Positions 25,914 through 34,654 of a DNA stretch of 64,000 nt are shown piece by piece (within the stretch, counting starts at the first letter, position 1; each line of letters starts with the position of its first letter). Under the pieces are notes generated by a model. It was not told the origin of the DNA. It worked only from the letters and a program-made list of their open reading frames with translations, and made no database searches. The position numbers and the translations under genes are program-made. The DNA is from Betaproteobacteria bacterium (GTDB lineage Bacteria > Pseudomonadota > Gammaproteobacteria > Burkholderiales > JACQAP01): NCBI GenBank assembly GCA_016194905.1, contig JACQAP010000008.1, positions 124,001 through 188,000 of the forward strand. The letters are read 5' to 3'.

Positions 25914-25914
25914 T

Positions 25915-27006
25915 ATGCCGCTGAAAACCGTTACCGGAGACCATGGCGCTGCCTACAAGGGGCGCGGGGCGACCCTCAATCCGGAGGGCCGCTTCGAGAA
26001 AGCTGCGCGGGAAGCGTTCGACGACGGATGGGATGTGCCATTCGAAGATGAGCCGGGACGGCCCAAGACCATTGTCACGGCCGAGCGCGTCAAGAGCATC
26101 ATTTCGAGAAACGATTCGCCGGACATCCCCTTCACCTGCAGCATCAACCCGTATCGCGGTTGCGAACATGGCTGCATCTACTGTTACGCGCGGCCTTCCC
26201 ACGCGTACCTGAATCTTTCGCCCGGCATCGATTTCGAGACGCGGCTATTCGCCAAGGTGAATGCAGCCGAAAAGCTGCGCGAGGAACTCGCCAAGCACGG
26301 TTACGTCTGCAGCACCATCACTATTGGCGCGAACACCGATCCTTATCAGCCGGCCGAACGCAACTGGAAGATTACCCGGTCGATCCTGGAGGTGGTGGCG
26401 GAGTGCAACCAGCCGGTCGGCATCATCACCAAGAGCGCGCTGGTCGAGCGCGACCTCGATATCCTGGCGCCCATGGCGGAAAAAGGCCTGGCAACCGTAT
26501 TTATTTCGGTGACCACTCTCGATCACGATCTGGCGCGCAGGATGGAGCCGCGGGCTTCGGCGCCGGCTCGCAGGATCGACGCCATTCGCCGCTTGGCGAA
26601 CGCCGGTGTACCGGTCGGGGTAATGGTGGCTCCGATCGTACCGTTCCTCACCGATTCGTCGACAGAGCAGATTCTCGAAGTGGCACACGATGCCGGCGCG
26701 CTCTCCGCGGGCTATGTGTTGATGCGCTTGCCGTACGAAGTGAAAGACCTTTTCAAAGACTGGCTGATGCATCACTATCCGCTTAAGGCGGAGCATGTCA
26801 TGAGCCGCGTGAAGCAGATGCGCGGCGGGCGCGAGAACGATCCCGAATTCGGCACGCGCATGCGAGGCAGCGGAGAGTTTGCCGACTTGCTGAGGATGCG
26901 GTTCGAGAAAGCCTGCAAACGGCTGGGCCTGAACGAACACCGGCGCGTGCTGGACATTGCGCAATTCAAGCGGCCGCGCCTGGACGGACAGATGGATCTG
27001 TTCTAA
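25915..27006 (+). CDS. PA0069-family radical SAM protein (SplB-like)
   Basis: 363 residues with the radical SAM cluster CxxxCxxC as CEHGCIYC (Cys83, Cys87, Cys90). Related to the spore photoproduct lyase superfamily by the segment ITIGANTDPYQPAER. The biochemical reaction is unknown. The LexA box at the start codon points to a DNA-damage role. The start ATG 25915 is preferred to GTG/ATG-type codons upstream since these lie in the repeat and SOS box. The DUF2157 gene follows after 49 bp. Confidence 0.88.
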   Translation: MPLKTVTGDHGAAYKGRGATLNPEGRFEKAAREAFDDGWDVPFEDEPGRPKTIVTAERVKSIISRNDSPDIPFTCSINPYRGCEHGCIYCYARPSHAYLNLSPGIDFETRLFAKVNAAEKLREELAKHGYVCSTITIGANTDPYQPAERNWKITRSILEVVAECNQPVGIITKSALVERDLDILAPMAEKGLATVFISVTTLDHDLARRMEPRASAPARRIDAIRRLANAGVPVGVMVAPIVPFLTDSSTEQILEVAHDAGALSAGYVLMRLPYEVKDLFKDWLMHHYPLKAEHVMSRVKQMRGGRENDPEFGTRMRGSGEFADLLRMRFEKACKRLGLNEHRRVLDIAQFKRPRLDGQMDLF

Positions 27007-27055
27007 GGATCCGAAAGCGAATAATCGGCGGCACGAGGGAAGGGAACCTTCGGCA

Positions 27056-28411
27056 ATGCGCGACGCGGGATTCATCAGACGGCTGGAAAAAGCTCTGCCT
27101 GAGTGGGGCGAGCGCGGGTTTCTTTCCGGCCAAGGCGCGAAAGACATCCTCGCCTTCGAAAAGGAGCGCGCCGGTGGCGGAATTCCCTATCTCACCGTAG
27201 CGCTGGCTATCCTCGGTGTATTGCTCCTCGGCTCCGGAATCATCAGTTTCTTCGCTGCGAACTGGCAATGGCTGCCGAAGATCGCAAAGCTCGGGGTGCT
27301 GTTCGGCGGCATGTGGGTTGCGTACGCCATCGCCGGATACATGCTCGGGCGTGGTGCCCATCCGCTGGTGGGTCAAGCGGTGTTGTTGCTCGGCGTTCTT
27401 CTGTTCGGCGCCAACATCTGGCTGATCGCACAGATTTATCACATCTCTTCGCACTACCCGAACGGCGTGTTGATGTGGGCACTCGGTGCATTGCTGGCAA
27501 GTTATCTGCTGCGTTCCCATCCCGCACTTTGCGCCGCGGCATTGCTTGCCATCCTCTGGACCGGCATGGAAGGTTTCGGCTTCGACCGTCCGGTGCACTG
27601 GCCTTATCTGCTGTTCTGGCTCGCCTGCCTGCCGCCCGTGGTTCAGCACCGCTGGCGGTTTGCCGCCCATGCGGCGGCGGTCGGTATTCTGTTCTGGAGC
27701 TGGTCTGCCGTATTTCACGTCGAATGGGCCGTGCGCGGCGGAATGCTTTACATGGCTCAGTTGTGTTTCCTGATTTATCTCGCCGCCTTTCTTGCCGGCA
27801 TGTTGATGGAGCGCACGGATAGTGCTGCCGATCTGTCCGGTCTGGTCAAACGTTATGCCGGTATCGCAGCGCTTGCCGCGCTGTTCGTCCTGACGTTTCC
27901 CGAACTTCACAAGGAAACCGGCTGGTGGCGCGCCGGCGGTGACGTCGAACCGGCGCACACCGGCCAATGGGTGATTGCGACTCTGGTTGCGCTGCTTCTG
28001 GTCATTGCACTGGCGTGGCAGCATCGCAGAGTCGATGCCGGCAGGGGGCGCCCCGGGCATCTCGACTGGGGCTGGGGTTTGCTGGCGATCGTGACGGCGT
28101 TGATCTTTGTCAACCTGTTTGCCCGCGGCGAGTATCCGCAGTTCGTTCCCATCCTGTTCAACCTGCTGTTCTTCGGCGGGCTGGTCTGGCTGATCTACGT
28201 CGGCATCGCCGCGCATGATCGCGGCCTGGTGAACCTGGCATTCGCATTCTTTGCGCTCGGCATTCTTGCGCGCTATCTCGATACTTTCTGGACCTTGCTG
28301 GGCCGCTCTTATTTCTTCATGGGCGGAGGGCTGGTGCTGATCGTCGCCGGCATCGTCCTGGAACGCAGCCGCCGCAGGATCACGCGCACCCTGGAAGGCG
28401 GCGTCAAATGA
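27056..28411 (+). CDS. DUF2157 domain-containing membrane protein
   Basis: 451 residues. The soluble N-terminus (RRLEKALPEWGERGFLSGQG) is the DUF2157 opening, followed by about 12 hydrophobic helices (for example VALAILGVLLLGSGIISFFA) to the end. Function is unknown. The start ATG 27056 has GAAGGGAA upstream. The stop overlaps the next gene by four bases, and DUF2157 plus GDYXXLXY proteins are a recurrent pair. Confidence 0.85.
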   Translation: MRDAGFIRRLEKALPEWGERGFLSGQGAKDILAFEKERAGGGIPYLTVALAILGVLLLGSGIISFFAANWQWLPKIAKLGVLFGGMWVAYAIAGYMLGRGAHPLVGQAVLLLGVLLFGANIWLIAQIYHISSHYPNGVLMWALGALLASYLLRSHPALCAAALLAILWTGMEGFGFDRPVHWPYLLFWLACLPPVVQHRWRFAAHAAAVGILFWSWSAVFHVEWAVRGGMLYMAQLCFLIYLAAFLAGMLMERTDSAADLSGLVKRYAGIAALAALFVLTFPELHKETGWWRAGGDVEPAHTGQWVIATLVALLLVIALAWQHRRVDAGRGRPGHLDWGWGLLAIVTALIFVNLFARGEYPQFVPILFNLLFFGGLVWLIYVGIAAHDRGLVNLAFAFFALGILARYLDTFWTLLGRSYFFMGGGLVLIVAGIVLERSRRRITRTLEGGVK

Positions 28412-28980
28412 GCGGACGCCTTTTCATCACCGTCCTGGTGCAGACGCTGATCCTTCTCGCGATGATCGGTATGCGCCAGTGGACGCTGGCGACCGGTATT
28501 CCCGTGATACTTGAAACCCAACCCATCGATCCGCGTTCGCTGTTTTCCGGTGACTATGTGCGGCTCAATTACAAGGTCTCCGACCTCAAACTGGAAGAGC
28601 TGGCGGGGGACGGGATATTCAAGCGCCATGACACGGTTTTCGTTGTCCTGGCGCCCGATGGCGAATACTGGAAGGCGGTATCGGTGCACCGCAGCCGTCC
28701 TCGCCCAGGCGACGGGCAGGCCGTGATCAAAGGCAGTGTCGAGTACACCGATGACAAGCTATGGGATGCGGCGGGGTACAAGATGGCGGAAGTGACGCGG
28801 CTGCACGTAAAGTACGGCATCGAGGACTACTTCGTGCAGGAAGGCACCGGTCGCGAGCTGGAGCGTCCGCAGCAGGATGAGAAGGTTTCCATCCAGGTTG
28901 CCGTGGACCGATTCGGCAATGCCGGCATCAAAGCGGTTTTGGTGAACGGCCGGCCGAAAACCATCGAAACGCTGCTCTGA
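28408..28980 (+). CDS. GDYXXLXY domain-containing protein
   Basis: 190 residues: an N-terminal membrane anchor (LFITVLVQTLILLAMIGM), then an exported domain with the diagnostic motif GDYVRLNY at about residue 49-56. The role is unknown. It starts inside the DUF2157 stop (ATGA) and ends by TGATG overlap with the DUF2007 gene, so three genes are translationally coupled. Confidence 0.85.
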   Translation: MSGRLFITVLVQTLILLAMIGMRQWTLATGIPVILETQPIDPRSLFSGDYVRLNYKVSDLKLEELAGDGIFKRHDTVFVVLAPDGEYWKAVSVHRSRPRPGDGQAVIKGSVEYTDDKLWDAAGYKMAEVTRLHVKYGIEDYFVQEGTGRELERPQQDEKVSIQVAVDRFGNAGIKAVLVNGRPKTIETLL

Positions 28981-29285
28981 TGTTGAAAATCTATTCCGCG
29001 CAGACGCTTCCCGATGCGCACCTTGTGCGTGGTCTGCTTGCGCAGGCAGGCATCGACGCGCGCGTATTCAACGAAAATGCACAGAGCGTCATGGGCGAAA
29101 TCCCCTTCCACCAAGCGTGGCCCGAAGTATGGATCATGGACGAAGGTGACGCGAAGCAGGCGCGAGATCTGATCCATCAGATCGAGCAGCCACAGCCTCG
29201 GTCAAGCCCGACGTTCTGTCCGCACTGTCATGAAGAAAATCCCGCCAACTTTCATACCTGCTGGAATTGTGGACGGGAGTTCTGA
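28980..29285 (+). CDS. DUF2007 protein with C-terminal zinc ribbon
   Basis: 101 residues. The N-terminal DUF2007 fold (LKIYSAQTLPDAHLVRGLLA; related to signal-transducing PII-like ferredoxin folds) is followed by a linker and a CPHC-x10-CWNC zinc ribbon at the end. A regulatory or adaptor role is possible but unproven. The ATG shares a base with the stop of the previous gene. Confidence 0.85.
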   Translation: MLKIYSAQTLPDAHLVRGLLAQAGIDARVFNENAQSVMGEIPFHQAWPEVWIMDEGDAKQARDLIHQIEQPQPRSSPTFCPHCHEENPANFHTCWNCGREF

Positions 29286-29349
29286 ACTGTCTGCCACGCG
29301 CCGCGGTGTGCTGCGTGAAATCGCGATGGGCGTGTTGGGAGTGCCGATC

Positions 29350-30348
29350 ATGCTGATGGCAAGGAAACTCGAAGCGGCGACCGTAACGGATGCTTGTCTA
29401 TTGGTCGGCGAGGAGCTTGCCCGGTATGGTTTTCCCAACGGACATCCGCTCGGGGCGGACCGCCAGGGCGCATTCCTGAAGGAGGCCGAAATACAAGGTT
29501 TGCTCACGAAAGTCAGGACCTGCCCGCCGCGTATCGCCACGAACGAAGAGATCGGTCGCTTCCACACGCAACGCCATATCGAGAAGGTGATGCATGCGGA
29601 GCGCGACAAGCTCGAGTTTCTCGACAATGGCGACACGCCGGTATTCGCCGGCGTTTTCGAAGCATCCGCGAATGTGGTCGGTGCGGCCCTCGACGGGCTA
29701 GCGCAAGTAGTGCGAGGTGAATGCGCCCGCAGCTTTCAGCCTATCGGCGGATTGCATCACGCCGGGCGCGACCATTCCGCGGGCTTCTGCGTGTTCAACG
29801 ATCTCGGCGTGGTGATCGAGACGCTGCGGCAGCAATACGGTATCAGGCGGATCGCCTACGTGGATATCGACGTGCATCACGGCGACGGCATTTTCTACGC
29901 TTACGAAGCAGATCCGGACCTGATTTTCGCCGACGTCCATGAGGACGGCCGCTATCTTTATCCGGGTACGGGGCGCGAAGACGAAACCGGCAAAGGTGCC
30001 GCCAAAGGCAGCAAGCTCAATATCCCGCTGAATCCGGGGTCCGGTGACCGCGAGTTCGCGGAAGTCTGGCCGCGAGTCGAACAACATCTGGTTCGCTTCG
30101 AGCCGGAATTCATTCTCTTCCAGTGTGGCGCAGACGGGCTGCAGGGTGATCCACTCGCCCACCTGGAATATTCCGCGGCAACGCACGCGCGTGCGGCAAA
30201 GAGTCTGGTGGATATCGCCGAGCGGTTCTCAAGAGGCAGGTTGATGGCCTTCGGCGGCGGAGGCTACGACCGCAATAATCTGGCAAAAGCCTGGAACGCG
30301 GTACTGCGCGAAATCGTCGCCCGGAAAACCTCGGCACTGAAAACGTAA
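29350..30348 (+). CDS. Histone deacetylase / acetoin utilisation (AcuC/AphA-like) family protein
   Basis: Zinc-dependent amidohydrolase of about 332 residues. Catalytic features: the His pair in GGLHHAGRD, metal ligands in YVDIDVHHGDGIFYAYEADP, and GGGGYD near the end. In bacteria, members deacetylate acetylpolyamines, acetyl-CoA synthetase or other amides. ATG 29350 has GGGAG eight bases upstream. A longer in-frame version from 29230 would overlap the DUF2007 gene and include ATRRGVLREIAMGVLGVPIM, which resembles a twin-arginine signal, so export cannot be excluded. Confidence 0.85.
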   Translation: MLMARKLEAATVTDACLLVGEELARYGFPNGHPLGADRQGAFLKEAEIQGLLTKVRTCPPRIATNEEIGRFHTQRHIEKVMHAERDKLEFLDNGDTPVFAGVFEASANVVGAALDGLAQVVRGECARSFQPIGGLHHAGRDHSAGFCVFNDLGVVIETLRQQYGIRRIAYVDIDVHHGDGIFYAYEADPDLIFADVHEDGRYLYPGTGREDETGKGAAKGSKLNIPLNPGSGDREFAEVWPRVEQHLVRFEPEFILFQCGADGLQGDPLAHLEYSAATHARAAKSLVDIAERFSRGRLMAFGGGGYDRNNLAKAWNAVLREIVARKTSALKT

Positions 30349-30377
30349 ACGTTCGAGCAGCGGAGTCGGAACGGTGT

Positions 30378-30896
30378 TCAGCTGCTGCTGGCGAATCCGG
30401 AAACCGATCCGATCTGGGCTGCGCTGGCGCGGCATGACGCTGGCACGTAGCCGGAGATGTCAACAGTGTTATTGGGGTCTGGTCCACAATCCCACATCGC
30501 CACGCGGTCGCCTCCGACGATCGTCGCAGATCGCGAGACGTCCGGCCAGGGACGCAGAACGATTCTCTGGCCATCTACCAGCGCGCTGACACCCTGAATC
30601 TCGATTCTCATCGCTCCCAGGCTGTTGGTCTGGATTTTCGACACGTAGCGCGACGCCGCGGTTGCACTGGCCGATGTTTCACAACCCCACTGGCCCGCAG
30701 CCGGCAGGTTGGTCTCCGACTGCACTATCTCTGCAATACTCGTGCGGCATACGCTGCTGGCGAGAAGTGCCTCCGAGACCTTGGCGCGGGCGGCGTAGTT
30801 CTGATAGGCCGGCAACGCGACCGCGGCAAGAATGCCGATGATCGCGACGACGATCATCAACTCGATAAGGGTGAAACCACCTTCGGATGTTTGCAT
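30378..30896 (-). CDS. pilA: Type IV pilin (PilA/PilE-like), orphan
   Basis: 172-residue prepilin. A short leader MQTSEGG is cleaved after Gly7 and the mature N-terminus is [20 protein letters not shown], the class IVa methylated helix with Glu5. Four cysteines follow (Cys in [28 protein letters not shown]), enough for two disulfides. AGGA lies eight bases before the ATG. No other pilus genes are near, so assembly machinery must be elsewhere. A sigma54-type promoter lies upstream. Confidence 0.9.
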   Translation of the reverse strand: MQTSEGGFTLIELMIVVAIIGILAAVALPAYQNYAARAKVSEALLASSVCRTSIAEIVQSETNLPAAGQWGCETSASATAASRYVSKIQTNSLGAMRIEIQGVSALVDGQRIVLRPWPDVSRSATIVGGDRVAMWDCGPDPNNTVDISGYVPASCRASAAQIGSVSGFASSS

Positions 30897-30950
30897 GTCG
30901 GGATCCTAGGAGATCAAGTGGGCCGTTTATCTAATCGTCAAGACCATCAA

Positions 30951-30965
30951 GCAGGGCTTGTGCCA
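30951..30965 (-). promoter_or_regulatory. Sigma54-type promoter of the pilin gene
   Basis: On the minus strand TGGCAC-AAGCC-CTGC has the -24 GG and -12 GC dinucleotides at the right spacing (consensus TGGCAC-N5-TTGC). It would give a leader of about 40-45 bases to ATG 30896. pilA of Pseudomonas is transcribed by sigma54 with PilR, which makes the match meaningful. Confidence 0.65.
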
Positions 30966-31114
30966 TTCTGAAGAGGTCAGGACTCGACACCGGAGCGATA
31001 GATATTTTAAAACAAGGAGATGCAATTCAAAACGGAAATTCTACGGGCGGCCGATCGAATTTGACTACCGCAAATAACATGCGCCTATATCGTTACCAAG
31101 ACAAAAAGCGTCAG

Positions 31115-31690
31115 TTACTACAAATGACGAATTGCAACCTGTGGCAGTCTTGGGCAGTGAGGGCAGTCCATGCATGGACTTTCTCGAAAGCAATGTTTGC
31201 TCCGCATAGTACGACGACGACATTGTCTTTCGGCCGACCGTAATTCGGCCTTCGATCAGCGCCGCAACCGAGCAGGATGTCGCCGGTTCGGTCAAAAGTT
31301 TTTCAGTCCGACTTTGAAACATCGATTCCGCTCCTTCGGTTTCGACGCCGATGACACGGGTCGCCGGTGAGAAATGCTTTGTGTCGCGGAAATAATTCCC
31401 GAGATCAACATGCCGCCGCCGATCGAGACCACGATGAGGTCGGGCGCGGGCACGCTGCAACAGTTCGGGCACGATGGTTCCCTGGCCCGCCATGACGGCG
31501 CGATTATCGAAGGGATGGATATAGGCCCGGCCGGACTCGCGCGCCACGTGCATCGCCAGCGCGTTGGCACCGTCCCAGGCAGCCCCGTGAATGATGATCT
31601 CGGCACCGAGCAGGCGAATCGCGGCGAGCTTGGCTGCGGTTGCGGATTCCGGTAAATGGCGAAAAACACGGCCGCCGGTGTTTGCGGCGG
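31115..31690 (-). pseudogene. Degenerate threonine/serine dehydratase gene
   Basis: Fragments of a fold-type II PLP dehydratase can be read in order across frames: ESATAAKLAAIRLLGAEI through AYIHPFDNRAVMAGQGTI in one minus frame, PDLIVVSIGGGMLISGII in a second, RVIGVETEGAESMFQ back in the first, RTEKLLTEPATSCSVAALIEG, and KDNVVVVLCGANIAFE in a third. At least three frameshifts are present. About 70 residues normally found between ESMFQ and RTEKLLTEP are missing, and the N-terminal third with the PLP lysine is absent. It lies just downstream of TrpB2. Confidence 0.85.
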
Positions 31691-31712
31691 CCGTGTCCGG
31701 AGGCGATCGCAA

Positions 31713-33077
31713 TCAAGCCGGAACAGATGGCAAACCGGCCAGCGCCATCGCCAGTTCGCGTTCTTCGTAGCTCCTGTCGGTGAGTTTGCCGGCGAAGTAG
31801 TCGGTGTAAGCCTGCATGTCGAAGTGCCCGTGCCCGCAAAGATTGAACAGGATCGTGCGCGCCTTGCCTTCCTGCTTGCACTTCAGCGCTTCATCGATCG
31901 CGCCTTTGACCGCGTGATTCGCTTCCGGCGCCGGAACGATGCCTTCCGTGCGTGCGAACTGCACTCCCGCCTCGAACACCTCGATCTGTTTGTACGCGCG
32001 CGCTTCGATGAGCCCGAGATCCTTGACGTGCGATACCAGCGGCGCCATGCCGTGGTAACGTAATCCTCCTGCATGGAACGCGGGCGGAATGAACGTGGAG
32101 CCAAGCGTGTGCATTTTCACCAGCGGCGTGAGATGCCCGGTGTCGCCGAAGTCGTAGGCGTATTTGCCCTTGGTCAGGCTGGGGCAGGCCGCGGGTTCGA
32201 TGGCAATGATGCGACGCTTTTTGCCGCCGCGGAGTTGCGCGCCGAGGAAAGGGAACACGATGCCTGCGAAATTCGAACCGCCCCCTGTGCAACCGATGAT
32301 GATGTCGGGATCATCGCCGGCCATCTCCAGTTGCTTCATGGCCTCCTGTCCGACCACGGTCTGGTGCAGCAGTACGTGGTTCAGCACCGAGCCAAGCGCG
32401 TACTTGGTGTCCTCGCGTGTGGCGGCAACTTCGACGGCTTCCGAAATGGCAATGCCGAGTGATCCGGTGCTGTCGGGAGACTTAGCGAGGATGGCGCGGC
32501 CGACATTGGTTTCCATTGACGGGCTGGCAATGCAACGCGCGCCGTAGGTTTCCATCAGAGCCCGGCGATAGGGTTTCTGCTGATACGACACCTTCACCAT
32601 GAATACCTGTACCTCGATGCCGAACAGCGTACCGGCGAAGGCAAGCGCAGACCCCCACTGGCCGGCGCCCGTTTCAGTCGCGATCTTCCTGATTCCGGCT
32701 TCGTGGTTGTAGAAGGCCTGCGCGACCGCTGTATTCGGTTTGTGCGAACCGGCCGGACTGACTCCTTCATATTTGTAATAGATCTTCGCCGGCGTATCGA
32801 GCGCCTTCTCGAGACGGCGTGCGCGGAACAGCGGCGACGGGCGCCACTGCTTGTAGACTTCGCGAACCGGGCCCGGAATCTCGATCTCGCGCTCGACTGA
32901 TACCTCCTGCATGATCAGCGACATCGGGAACAGGGGTGCGAGGTCGTCCGGCCCGAGAGGTTTCAGCGTGCCCGGGTGCAGCGGCGGCGGAGGCGGTGAG
33001 GGCAGATCCGCCATGAGGTTGTACCAGGACTTCGGAATCTGCTCCTCCGGGAGCAGGTATTTGATCGTGTCCGCCAT
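31713..33077 (-). CDS. TrpB-like PLP enzyme (tryptophan synthase beta-like, TrpB2)
   Basis: 454-residue fold-type II PLP protein of the TrpB2 branch, longer than classical TrpB (about 400). The Schiff-base lysine is in GSHKPNTA, the phosphate-binding loop in [11 protein letters not shown], and the N-terminal extension ([20 protein letters not shown]) is characteristic of TrpB2. No trpA is nearby. TrpB2 makes tryptophan from indole and (phospho)serine in some organisms; here it could salvage indole. A dehydratase pseudogene lies immediately downstream. Confidence 0.9.
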   Translation of the reverse strand: MADTIKYLLPEEQIPKSWYNLMADLPSPPPPPLHPGTLKPLGPDDLAPLFPMSLIMQEVSVEREIEIPGPVREVYKQWRPSPLFRARRLEKALDTPAKIYYKYEGVSPAGSHKPNTAVAQAFYNHEAGIRKIATETGAGQWGSALAFAGTLFGIEVQVFMVKVSYQQKPYRRALMETYGARCIASPSMETNVGRAILAKSPDSTGSLGIAISEAVEVAATREDTKYALGSVLNHVLLHQTVVGQEAMKQLEMAGDDPDIIIGCTGGGSNFAGIVFPFLGAQLRGGKKRRIIAIEPAACPSLTKGKYAYDFGDTGHLTPLVKMHTLGSTFIPPAFHAGGLRYHGMAPLVSHVKDLGLIEARAYKQIEVFEAGVQFARTEGIVPAPEANHAVKGAIDEALKCKQEGKARTILFNLCGHGHFDMQAYTDYFAGKLTDRSYEERELAMALAGLPSVPA

Positions 33078-33214
33078 GATTCCTCCCTTTGATTGTAGTG
33101 TGGGCCGACAGGGCAGATTAGCAGAACACGACGGCAGCGGGGGGCGAAGATAAAGGCGGTGCTTCTCGCGCCGCCTGTCGTTGCCGGTCTACTGAAACCC
33201 GGCGCAGCGGATGC

Positions 33215-34654
33215 TCAGTTTTTCGCCGACTTGTCGGAATCGGGCAAACCATCCCAGCCGCCGCCCAATGCCTTGAACAAGTCCGCGGTCGCAGCCAGTT
33301 GCGCGCGCTGGGCTGCGACGCGGTTCAATTGCGCATCGAGCAGGGCGCGCTCGGCGATGAGCACATCGAGTAGACTCGAGATCCCGTTGTCGTAACGCAG
33401 TTGTGCCAGTTGCATGGAGCTTTGCAGCGCGTCGATGCGAATCTGTTCCGCTTCCATTGCTTCCCGTGCTTTGCGCTGCGCGACCAGGGCGTCCAGGGCG
33501 TCCTTGAAGGCGTTCTGGATTGCAGACTGATATTGCGCCAGCGCCTGTTGTTGACGTGCCTCTGCGACGCCGACCTGCGCTCCGGTGCGACCCGCGTCGA
33601 ACACGGTTTGCGCGGCCGAGCCGGCAAATTGCCAGACGCGCGCCTGCGCGTCGAACAAGCCGGAAAGCGTTGTGCTTTCGCCACCGAAAAAGCTGGTAAG
33701 CGATATCGACGGGTAGTACGTCGCCTTCGCCTGGCCTATGCGTGCATTGGCCGCGACCAGGCTCTGTTCAGCCTGGCGCAAATCCGGGCGGCGCTCCAGC
33801 ATTTCGGACGGCAATCCCGAGGGTACCGACGGCGGCGCGGTCAGTGCGTCCATCGCAGCGCCCCGCTCGACCGGCTGTCCGACAATCGCGCGCGGGCTGC
33901 GTCCCAGCAGCACGCCCAGCGCGGTTTCCTGTGCGGCGAGCTGTTGTTCGATCGTCGGCAACAAGGCCTGCGCCTGCGCGGCTTCCGCTTCCACCTGCCG
34001 CAGTTCGAACTCGGACGCAACCCCGGCTTCGAAGCGCATGCGCTGCAGGGCGGTCGAAGCCTGACGGGTCGAGATCGTGCGGCGTGTAATGGCCACCTGC
34101 GCATCCAGCGCGCGCAGGCTGAAGTAACTCTTGGCGACATCGGCGATCAGCGCGAGCCGTACGGCTTCGCGATTGAACTGCGAGCCGAGCAACTCCGCCC
34201 GCGCCGCTTCGGTGGCACGACGATACTTGCCCCAGAAATCAATTTCGTAAGAGGCGTTCAGCGCCGCGCGATAGTCCGAGTATTTCGGATCGGTGCCCGG
34301 TGGCACGGAAAGCACGCTCTCCTGACTGATGCGATTGCGCGACGCGCTGGCATTGGCGGAGACGCCGGGATATTGGTCGGCGCGCGTGATGCCAAGGGCG
34401 GCGCGGGCTTCGTTGACGCGGGCAATCGCCCGGCGCAAATCGAGGTTATGCACCAGTGCTTCGTCGATCATCTGGTCGAGCACCGGATCGCCGTAGACCT
34501 TCCACCACGTCGACGACAGTGTCTCAGTTGCTGTCGCGCCGGGCCATTGCCCGGGTGTTTCGACCTGCGGGCGCTGGTAGTCCGGTCCGACGGTCATGCA
34601 ACCGGTGAGCGCAACGGCAATCAGCGTTGCCGCGAGTAGACGGGCTCGCATCAT
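33215..34654 (-). CDS. RND efflux outer-membrane lipoprotein (NodT/OprM family)
   Basis: 479-residue outer-membrane channel of the TolC-like superfamily. The lipoprotein signal has a lipobox at ALTGC, followed by the typical VGPDYQRP. Two outer_membrane_efflux repeats follow, with coiled-coil stretches (DLRRAIARVNEARAALGI; EARQQQALAQYQSAIQNAF). It is the third gene of the efflux operon, overlapping the RND pump stop by ATGA. Confidence 0.93.
   Translation of the reverse strand: MMRARLLAATLIAVALTGCMTVGPDYQRPQVETPGQWPGATATETLSSTWWKVYGDPVLDQMIDEALVHNLDLRRAIARVNEARAALGITRADQYPGVSANASASRNRISQESVLSVPPGTDPKYSDYRAALNASYEIDFWGKYRRATEAARAELLGSQFNREAVRLALIADVAKSYFSLRALDAQVAITRRTISTRQASTALQRMRFEAGVASEFELRQVEAEAAQAQALLPTIEQQLAAQETALGVLLGRSPRAIVGQPVERGAAMDALTAPPSVPSGLPSEMLERRPDLRQAEQSLVAANARIGQAKATYYPSISLTSFFGGESTTLSGLFDAQARVWQFAGSAAQTVFDAGRTGAQVGVAEARQQQALAQYQSAIQNAFKDALDALVAQRKAREAMEAEQIRIDALQSSMQLAQLRYDNGISSLLDVLIAERALLDAQLNRVAAQRAQLAATADLFKALGGGWDGLPDSDKSAKN

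Noticed and set aside
25888-25914. Earlier in-frame start for the radical SAM protein
   Set aside because: It would be encoded by the LexA box and repeat arm; the conserved sequence begins after ATG 25915.
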